A DNA stretch of 64,000 bases from assembly GCA_037176705.1 (NCBI GenBank), contig CM073893.1, forward strand, positions 16,058,074 through 16,122,073, in the 5' to 3' direction. The translations under genes were made by a program, and so were the position numbers. Under the pieces are notes generated by a model, which did not search any database, was not told where the DNA came from, and saw only the letters and a program-made list of their open reading frames with translations. Source of the DNA: Molossus alvarezi (Eukaryota; Chordata; Mammalia; Chiroptera; Molossidae). Below, one piece after another: positions 56,572 through 64,000 of the stretch; position 1 is the first letter of the stretch; every line of letters begins with the position of its first letter.

Positions 56572-56846
56572 AATCCAACATCCTCCCTGGCCGGTTTTCT
56601 AAGTGGTTAGAGCATCAGCCCATGGTCCGGAGAGTCCCGGGTTCAGTTCCAGCTAAGGGCACGTACCTTGGTTGCAGTTTGTCCCCGGTCCCGGTTGGGG
56701 TTGTGTGGGTGGCAGCCACTCGAAGTGTCTCTCTCACATCGATGTTTCTCTCTCTCTCTCTTCTCCCTCTCTCCCTCCCTCTCTATCTGAAGATAAATAC
56801 AAAAATGTCCTTGGGTGAGGATTAAAAAAAAAAAATCCAACATCCT
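56572..56846 (+). mobile_element. Ves SINE with perfect 13-bp TSD
   Basis: The body is 56585-56833. The duplication AATCCAACATCCT lies at 56572-56584 and 56834-56846. The A box region is altered (GGTTTTCTAAGTGG for GGTTTGGCTCAGTGG), while the B box GGTTCAGTTCC is kept. Confidence 0.95.
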
Positions 56847-57604
56847 GGAGTCACAGACAGGGGAAGTTTGAGGGAGTAGAAGCAGGAGTGGTTACTAGAA
56901 CCCAGACAGAGTAACTGAGAGTGTGGGTTGGCTGCTAGGAGCTGTGGCCTTTGACAGAAGTTGAGAGGAGAGGTGCAGGGTTATTCTAGGTTAAATAAGA
57001 CTTAGACAGTATGACAAACGAATGTGTGAGCATTAATGAGATTCTGTATTTTTAAAAGTCAGCTATAAAGAACTTTTAATAGGACAACTAGGGTTATTTG
57101 AATATGGATTGCTAAATTGTTGATATTATTGAATTAAACAATATTAAAGTTTAGGGGTGTGCTTTTAAAAAAGGCACATTTTGTCTGCTAAACAAAGGCC
57201 AAACTTGGCTCTTATTGAGCTGGTCTGAATTCTCCCTGCCCCATTTGTCACTGATGATCCAAGAGCAAATACACATCCTGATAAATAATACATGTAATGT
57301 AGCAAACCACCAGGGATCAGGACCTTGTGTTTACAAAGCTCCTACCCTTCCTTGACCATGTGATCCTCCTGTTCCCACTTATTTCAACCACATTGTTTAG
57401 CGGCTCTGGCTGGCAGGCTCTTTGCCCGTTCTCTTCATTGACGTACTGTTGGCACCCGGAATAGTGTCACATCAGAAGTGCTAAATGAGAATTTGTTGGT
57501 AAAGTGAATTGGATATAGGAAGCCAAGTGATAATGGCATATTGATAATCATAATAAATAACAATGTGGAACTCACTTATTAATTCTGCGTAGCTATAAAT
57601 TATC
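56847..57604. other. Host spacer without recognised feature
   Basis: No gene or familiar repeat. Confidence 0.5.
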
Positions 57605-57920
57605 TTTTGAGTTTTCTTTGTGGATGATCATATCAACTGTAAAAAATGACGGTTTATATCTTGGTTCCCTATCCTTGCAGACTTAATTTTCTTAGTGTGC
57701 TGTCAGGATCTCCTGTAAAATGTCAACTAGAAGTGCTGGCCTCAGGCTTCATTGCCTTGGTCCTAACTAATTCCCGAGAGAATGCTTTCACTGATCACCA
57801 CCAGGAATAGCACTCTTGTGGGGTTTCAGCAGATACTTAAAAAAAAATCAGGTTAAGAAATTTCCTTTCTATTTCTAGTTTTCTAAGAGTGTTTTAAAAT
57901 CATGATTTATGGGTGTTCCC
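57605..57920 (-). repeat. Ancient L1 ORF2 (RT) fragment
   Basis: Plus-strand words GTGGATGATCATATCAACTG, TCCTATCCTTGCAGACTTAATTTTC-like text, AACTAGAAGTGCTGGCCTCAG, TTGCCTTGGTCCTAACTA, AATGCTTTCACTGATCACC and ATCAGGTTAAGAAATTTCC follow the RT region of L1 in reverse, matching the order seen at 24110-24380. Very diverged. Confidence 0.6.
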
Positions 57921-59454
57921 ACTCATTTTACACCTGCCATTTAGAGGGATGTTCTTCTAGCACCAATGAGAAGTTACCTGTTTCTTAGCACCTCACAGTC
58001 CAATTCACAAATCCTCATTAGTTTTCAATACAGGAGGCTCATTTCCTGTCTTATATTTTGTGCACCATAAAGTATGCCAATATGGAGAAGCAAATCCATT
58101 TTTTAAATTGGCACTGTGTCACTTAGCCTCAATGTCACACTGTATTACATGTGGATGCCAGGGATAAGACATTCCATGCTATACAAAATGCATAGAAATG
58201 TGAAATATACATTGCATATTCCAAGTCAGCTGACTTATGGAGCTTTCTGGTGGGTGAAACCCCAGGTCCTTAGGATCTTTTTCTCTTTTATTGTATGTGG
58301 GGATTTCAGTTGCACTGCTGATTACAATACCCTGAGATCTCAGCACAATGGGATAACAATGGCAGTAACAAAGACTCAGAGAGAGATTGATTTTTTTTGA
58401 AAGTCAGTAAAAATTCAATTGTTATCTATTTCTTGAAAGGGAGTCAGCAAGCTGGTCTTTCCCTCTGGCTGGAGGAAGCTTAAGTGCTCAGCAACTCAGA
58501 GGGCTTCAGAGCTCTCTGGACTCGGCTCTTCCATTTCTGTCATTCCACCCTCCCCCACCCCCCTTACCCTTCCAGTCCTCACCCCGACATGTTTTTTTCA
58601 TCACTGTCAGTGAAAACAAGTGTGGTGGTATCTGAAATCAAAAAAAAGCAACCTCTGGGGAAGAAAATATAAATCATAGGTGTGTGAATCACTACCCCCA
58701 AGACTTGGCATACTGTTGACTTGCCTGAGAGTCTGCATGTTCATTTAATGCTGAAAATCAGGTTTTATGTAAATGATCAGTGGGGTTGGTGTGGGAGGAA
58801 GAAGACCATATAAAAGATAATGCTTTCAGTGACTCAGACCTGGTAAAAGTCTACGTGTGGGGGGAGAGCAATCCCTTGGAGTTATTTTGGCCCCTAAACA
58901 GCCCCCACCCCAGAACAGCAAGCAAGGGGAAAGGGAGCTAGCATGTTGACATGAAGTGAGCGCCCTGAAACACTTCTCAGTCCCTGTGCAGAAGGAGCCG
59001 AGAAGCAGAGCCATTTCAGAGGGAAATGATTTGCCTGAACACTCTCTTTACGAACAGATTCATTCACTTTCTGGGGAGCACACCATCATTTGTCTCTCTC
59101 GCACTGGGAGAACTGGCCGTCAACTCCACAGAACACCCTTCAGCATCTGAACAGCCAGCAGCAGGAAACCCAGGCGTCAATAACAGTAGTTGTTGAATCG
59201 AGGGGTTACTTCAAGTCCTGCAATCCCCGTTGGTGTCTGCGCTCAGTGGGCGGCACGTCTGTAAAGTGTGCTGTGTGGGAACCGCAGGCTGAGGCAGACC
59301 CTGCAGGTGACAGAGTGCAGGCCAACAGGGGCTTCTTTGGCTGGGAGTGACCCTGCTGCCAGGTGCAGCCATGGTCCTCACCGCGGGCAGCTGGCCTCTT
59401 GTGTGCACGTGGTGGACACCCTGAATGTTCGCCTGTAGCTGAGTGCTGTCACCA
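57921..59454. other. Host spacer; C-rich tract at 58546-58572
   Basis: No gene is recognised. CCACCCTCCCCCACCCCCCTTACCC could form a G-quadruplex on the minus strand. Confidence 0.5.
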
Positions 59455-59605
59455 AGAGAGGCGCCTTACAAATATTATTACTCACCTTTGAATGCACCAG
59501 CAAGGTAGGAGTTGTCATCCCTCCCGGCTCTTGTCTTGCTTAAGAATTTCTAAAAAGTCATTTACTCGTAACCTGCAGTGAGAAGCAGAGGCAGGCTTTG
59601 AACTA
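59455..59605 (-). repeat. Possible MIR
   Basis: CAAATATTATTACTCACCTTTG, AAGGTAGGAGTTGTCATCC and GAGGCAGGCTTTGAACTACC loosely follow MIR in reverse. A weak call. Confidence 0.4.
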
Positions 59606-59669
59606 CCTCTGTCCATTGCCAAAGCCCAAATTCTCTTTGGGACACCACCTGTCCCTCATCCATGCATAA

Positions 59670-59840
59670 CGTGGAGGCTGAGAGCTTAGGTTCTGGGGCC
59701 TGATAAAGATAGGTTTAATCCTGGCACCTCCACCCACAGTGGGCCCTGGGCAAGTCCCTTAACCTTTCTGAATGTGTGTTCCCCTCTGTAGAATGTACTC
59801 AGGAACGCAATGACTACAAAATCAACTGTAGAAAGCCTGG
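59670..59840 (+). repeat. MIR SINE
   Basis: TTAGGTTCTGGGGCCTGA, TTAATCCTGGCACCTCCACCC, CCTGGGCAAGTCCCTTAACCTTTCTGAA and CCCTCTGTAGAATG match the plus-strand MIR core. Confidence 0.75.
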
Positions 59841-60382
59841 GGCATTCGAAATGTGGAAAAGCTGTCCCTCACCCCCACCCCCATAACCATTATTTTTAGT
59901 AATATCAGTAAGGGTAATGACATGAGATTGCTTTAAACTCATATTATGGCTACAAACCCTCCTCCCTTGTCCTTGCCACTTACAAGTCTTTGAGTCATAA
60001 CAAAGGTGTCAATATTTAATTGCCTATCTCTGAATTTTAGTGAATATTTATTAGTTCACAACACACTGAGGCTTCTACTAAACTTGCTTATCTGTTTAAC
60101 ATTTCAAAAATGCTGTTGGGTTGCCTCCTCACGCGGTCGTGCTCCGCTCCTGCACAGGATGGAGGGGGAGAGCAGGAGCAAAGGGTTTTCAACCAAAGCT
60201 TTCTGAGGACTGAGGTCCTGAATACCAGGGCTGGGGCTTGCCAGGGCCACTCAGACCAGTTTTTACTGATGGCAGGATAAATGAATGGAAGATATAGAAA
60301 TTAGAGTAAATTATGGGACTGAGCTCATTAAGTAAGAGCAAAATTTGCTCCATTAGACAATATAATATACAGACGATGTATT
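59841..60382. other. Host spacer without recognised feature
   Basis: No gene or repeat identified. Confidence 0.5.
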
Positions 60383-60495
60383 GAAAGAAGAAGAAGGAGA
60401 AGGAGAAGGAGAAGGAGAGAGGAATAAAGAGAAGGGAGAGGGGAGGTGGGGGAGGGGGAGGGGAGGAAGAAGAAAGGGAGGAGGAAGAAGAAGAA
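60383..60495. repeat. Homopurine (GAA/GGA)n tract
   Basis: About 113 bases, purine except for two T (near 60425 and 60447). It begins with GAA and GGAGAA repeats and becomes G-rich (GGGGGAGGGGGAGGGGAGG). Open frames here are compositional. Confidence 0.95.
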
Positions 60496-60762
60496 TGCTA
60501 GAACTGCAGTCATAGTTTCCAAGAAACAAACAGGTGATGTTTGTAACCAAGTTTTTCTGAAGCGAATCTGCCTGACATTCAGGTGGGAGATGGATAGCCA
60601 TGCAAATGCTGAGAGTGGCATAGGGTGCACTGTTCTGAGCAGTCTGTGCAGTCTGTGGTGTTCTGCCCATCCCATCAGGTCTGCATATGTAAGTGACTCC
60701 TGGAATCCTGACTCTGTCATCTCCACACTGTTTGGTGATTATGAGAATGTTGTTATAGAGGG

Positions 60763-60936
60763 CAGTGATTCTCAAACCATCAAGCACCTATGAATCATCT
60801 AGGGAATCTTCTTAGAATGAAGATTCTAACTCAGTAGGGTTGGGCCCTAGATTCTGCATTTCTAATAAGCTCCCAGGTGATGCTTATGCTTCTGGCCCCT
60901 ATATCATGCTTTTGGGATCAAGAGTCTAGACCAGTG
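60763..60936 (+). repeat. MER5A-like hAT (Charlie) element, near full length
   Basis: Starts CAGTGATTCTCAAACCATC and continues AATCATCTAGGGAATCTTCTTAGAA, AGGGTTGGGCCCTAGATTCTGC and TTTCTAATAAGCTCCCAGGTGATGC, ending near CTAGACCAGTG. This is the expected order and length for MER5A, with inverted CAGTG..CACTG-like ends. Confidence 0.8.
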
Positions 60937-61019
60937 TGAACAATAAAAAAAAAAATGCTTCCCTGTTTAACACTCATGTCCCTGAAGATGGGTAAATGAA
61001 AGGCTCTAGGATTATCTGA

Positions 61020-61240
61020 ACCCAAAGCTGTACGGAATTCTCCTTTGGGTCTTCTAGGCTCAATTAAAATATCCCCCCTCCTCCAGGAAGCCTTCCTTGA
61101 CTAGCCAAAGCAGAGGAGAGCATTCTCTGCTCAGTGAGCCCTCAGGGCTTGGTGTAGGACTTTAGTGAATAGCATGCTGCACGCTACATGCATGCATTTT
61201 CTCTCCTTCCTGGATTATGTGTCCCTGGAATGCTGGGGCA
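61020..61240 (+). repeat. L2 LINE 3' region
   Basis: CCCCCCTCCTCCAGGAAGCCTTCCTTGACTAG and CTGGATTATGTGTCCCTGG are characteristic of the L2 3' region. Confidence 0.55.
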
Positions 61241-61283
61241 TCTTTGCAATCCTATTGGCTGGCTCAGTTACTAGCTCATAGAA

Positions 61284-61735
61284 GTGTTTGTTTCTTAATG
61301 CTGTGCAACAAATCACCAAAATCTTACTGGCTTAAAACAACATAGTTTTTTTTATTATATTACATATTACATCATAGTTCTGTAGGTTAAAAGTCTAACC
61401 CAGGTCTAAGAATCTGTTTCTTTTCCCAGCTTCTAGATGCTGCCCACATTCCTTGACTTGTAGCCTCTCCTCCATTCACAGTGAGTCCTTTTCATGTTGC
61501 ATCACTGCCTTCCTCTCCTGCCCCCTCTTCCATTTTGAAAGACCCTTGTCATTACATTGGGCCCATCTGGAAATCCAGAGTAATAGTCTTCTTATTTTAT
61601 ATGGATTAGCAATCTTAATTTCATCTGCCACTTTAATTTCCCTTTGCCAGGTAAGGTAACATATTCACATATTCTGGAGATTAGGATGTGGACACCATTT
61701 TTTGAGGAGGGGGATACTCTGTTTACCACAATGCT
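61284..61735 (-). repeat. MLT1-like LTR (ERVL-MaLR)
   Basis: On the plus strand, AATGCTGTGCAACAAATCACC, TGGCTTAAAACAACATAG, TAGTTCTGTAGGTTAAAAGTC and CAGCTTCTAGATGCTGCCCACATTCC, then ATTCACATATTCTGGAGATTAGGATG and ATACTCTGTTTACCACA, follow an MLT1-type LTR in reverse. Confidence 0.55.
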
Positions 61736-61901
61736 TGATCTTTGGGCACAGCTCAGAGCAGAGTTGTTTTGAAGAACTGAGGATTCTACAGCTCTAAACT
61801 TCCTGTGGTCCCTTTTGTGGCATTTGTGGTATTTTTCGTTGAGCCAGAATTATTGTGTCTGCCTCCTGACATCTCAGAAGATGTTGGTAACCTCTTGATT
61901 C

Positions 61902-61905
61902 TATA

Positions 61906-61965
<60 letters not shown>

Positions 61966-62095
61966 TACACACACATACACACACATACATATACACACAT
62001 ACATACACACACATATACACACACATACATATACACACATATATATACACACACATACACATACACACACATATATATATGTGTATATATATATG
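61902..62095. repeat. Compound (TG)n(TA)n(CA)n microsatellite
   Basis: (TG)n at 61906-61920, (TA)17 at about 61921-61954, then about 110 bases of CA with TA interruptions, ending in a second palindromic ATATATATGTGTATATATAT block. The TG/TA/CA order is an inverted repeat around the TA core. Confidence 0.97.
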
Positions 62096-62449
62096 CAAGG
62101 TCTACACAAGTCCAGAGATTTCATTTCACTTCAGCAAATATTAATTGAGTCTTTGTTTCCATTCTGGGGATGGAAAGGTGATTACTGTCACAGGGCCACT
62201 GTATCTTTCCGGTGGGACAAGGAGTGGTCTCTTGGCAATAGATAAACTTATCTGGGTCAGCCCATTTCATTTATGAAGATGCCCAAAGCAACTTTCTGAA
62301 GAACCAGGAGTTCCCATTTATAGACAGTCGTCTTGGAAGATGCTTATCTTCCAAGCATCTGCTGAAAGTATATGCAATTTAAACAGATTTGTGCCAAATC
62401 TGCGCTGATATATGCTTGTGACCAGGACAGAGAAATGTATAAAAAAAAC
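62096..62449. other. Host spacer without recognised feature
   Basis: No gene. A short direct repeat (GATGCTTATCTTCCAAGCATC) near 62339-62359 is nearly self-complementary. Confidence 0.5.
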
Positions 62450-62600
62450 ACATTTCTTTCTTTTAGAAAAAGTTTAATTTAAACATTTTTAGTTATGATA
62501 AAATGCACATAATATAAGTTACCATCTGTCCCACTTTGTAGTGTACAGTTTAGTAGTAAGTACATTTACATTGTTGTGCAGCCAGTTTCCAGAACTCAAA
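62450..62600 (-). repeat. Ancient L1 3'UTR fragment
   Basis: Plus-strand words GTTATGATAAAATGCACATAATATAAG, TGTAGTGTACAGTTTAGTAG, AAGTACATTTACATTGTTGTGCAGCC and TTTCCAGAACTC follow an old mammalian L1 3'UTR in reverse. Confidence 0.55.
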
Positions 62601-64000
62601 GGCAAGCAAATTTCTTAAAGGCCACCTTCCCAAATAATTGAAGTTCTAACTTTGCTTCCTAAGGGACTATCTTGAGCTTGTTCCCAGCATATAATGAAAC
62701 CATAGCCCAATATCTGTTCCTTTCAACTTTCCCAGTAGGTGATGCCTGCAGCTATAATATGAGTAAAAATTGTGAAGTACAATGACCAAGTACCCAAAGA
62801 TGTTTGTATGGTGACTAAGCTTCCGAAGACCACCTGTCAGAAATATTCCCAATCCTTGGGAAATGTGGGGGTCCCTGCAAACAAGTTTTCAGTAAGCAAA
62901 CATGTAAACAGTAAAAGTTCATGCTTTTTTGTCTTCCAATTATCTTCAAAGCATGCTGGTGATGTCCTGTGAAGGCATCTCAAAAAGGATGTTTTTTTAA
63001 AACTGGCTTTATATCTATGAAAACTTCACACTTCAGAAGTTTGAGTTTGCTCATCAAGAATCTGTTTATACTTGCAAAGTTCTAAAGTGATGTAAAAATA
63101 TACTTTTTTTTTTCTTTTCTGGAGAGTTTTGTTTCTTGGAATACAGTGTAGTCTCTGAAGACACAGTTGGTGTCTTTGGTTCTTGTCATGTCTTGTACTA
63201 TCTCAACTCTGCCCACAAATATCAAAGCAGACATCACTATCCTCATTCTTACCTTGGTCTTCTTGATTTGTGTGTCCAGAGCTGGGGTTGAACACCCAGA
63301 ACCAGGCTGCCATTGATCGAGCAAAATGATGACATTGACCAGGTCAAAGGGATGTTTCAGCTAGATTGTCCAGAGTTAACACCGCTAGCCTGTCTCAAGG
63401 AGCAGAACCAGCTGCAATGCTCCCCAAAGGCTCTCACTAAGAATCATTTCCTAGCTGATTCCATCTATATCCATATTTTAGATTTGCTAGGTTTCTTTTG
63501 AAAACATCTTCACCCTTATCACATAAATTAAGGAAGGTACAAATAGAATCAGAATTCAAAGGCTTCTCCGATTTCAGCTTATGGCTGATTTCTATGAAAA
63601 AAGAACTCTCTGCTTTGAAAAAAATTTACCAGCAGCCTTCAAAGCCAAATTAAATGATTGGAATTATGAGCTGTAGAGATCAAAGACCCCATCTAGTGGG
63701 AAAATAGGAAGCTGCCACTGCAGTTACTGAGTGACGTTAGTGGATGGTTAAAATTCCTGCCCAGGTCTTCCTGTCAAGCCCAAGGAGGCCTTCGCAGAGC
63801 CCCCACTGCAGACCTCAAAGGTATCAGCCTTTCTCTGTGAGCATGTGGGGCAGGAGGGGGCAGCCCAGGAAAGGCTTTGTGGAGGAAAGGAAGAGAGCTG
63901 TCCTCTGTGGAGCATGAAGATATGCCCTGTGCATATTGTGACCCAGAGTTGAGATCAGTCAGCCTGCAGGGAGCCTGGGCCATTGGAATATTCATGAAAC
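62601..64000. other. Host sequence to window end, no recognised gene
   Basis: Small frames only. I see no repeat, exon or RNA gene that I can support. Confidence 0.45.

Noticed and set aside
60328..60793. Overlapping 115-144-codon frames on both strands
   Set aside because: They depend on the homopurine tract (poly-Lys/Glu or poly-Ser/Leu/Pro), with no domain and no splice context.
61805..62245. 146-codon frame rich in Tyr, Ile, Thr and His
   Set aside because: A translation of the TG/TA/CA microsatellite; several frames on both strands are open for the same reason.
1..64000. Helitrons, recent piggyBac or hAT insertions, as known in some vesper bats
   Set aside because: None recognised by eye. 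Only old MER5-like hAT fragments are visible; a repeat-library search would settle this.

Overview
This is a stretch of mammalian nuclear DNA, almost certainly from a bat and most likely a yangochiropteran. The main evidence is a set of about thirteen tRNA-derived SINEs of the Ves type. They have a tRNA-like head opening with CCCTGGCCGGTTTGGCTCAG, an A box, a B box of the form GGTTCGGTTCC, a (CT)n/(GA)n stretch and a GGTGAGGATAAAA tail. I know this SINE group only from bats. I found no intact host protein-coding exon, no functional RNA gene and no CRISPR array. By my estimate a bit under 60 percent of the window is LINE-1 (L1) sequence.

Layout, left to right. 1-6860: a minus-strand L1 (A) cut by the window edge, sitting inside an older minus-strand L1 (B). 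6897-11418: host sequence carrying six Ves SINEs (6914, 7295, 7915, 9741, 10600 and a 107-bp head-only copy at 11294), each with target-site duplications. 11807-12188: a probable solo LTR. 12265-18440: a full-length plus-strand L1 (C) with many stops. 18470-22139: host spacer. 22140-30922: two head-to-tail minus-strand L1s (D, then E) joined by an abnormal junction at 27424; D carries a Ves SINE. 30925-33078: an old minus-strand L1 fragment (F). 33279-39132: a full-length plus-strand L1 (G) with a perfect 15-bp target-site duplication. 39148-40351: spacer with two ancient L1 3' ends. 40352-46145: a full-length minus-strand L1 (H), which keeps the only intact FADD reverse-transcriptase motif here. 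46146-64000: mostly unique-looking intergenic or intronic DNA with older repeats (MIR, L2, MER5A-like, MLT1-like, old L1, one twin-primed L1), five Ves SINEs and several simple repeats.

Every L1 copy here is dead. All ORF1 and ORF2 frames that I followed carry stops or frameshifts, so nothing in this window should make a working retrotransposon by itself. The copies are still informative as a set. They show at least two 5'UTR architectures, and each of the four visible 5' ends carries a YY1-like ATGGCGGC motif. Tandem modules occur in some 5'UTRs, and an antisense open reading frame recurs in the 5'UTR of at least four copies, recalling primate L1 ORF0. L1-G and L1-H form a giant tail-to-tail inverted repeat. 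The antisense frame and the 5'UTR turnover are the observations I would look at first.

Limits: all family names come from reading the sequence by eye, with no database search. Repeat borders are usually good to about 5-20 bases, and to the base where a target-site duplication is visible.
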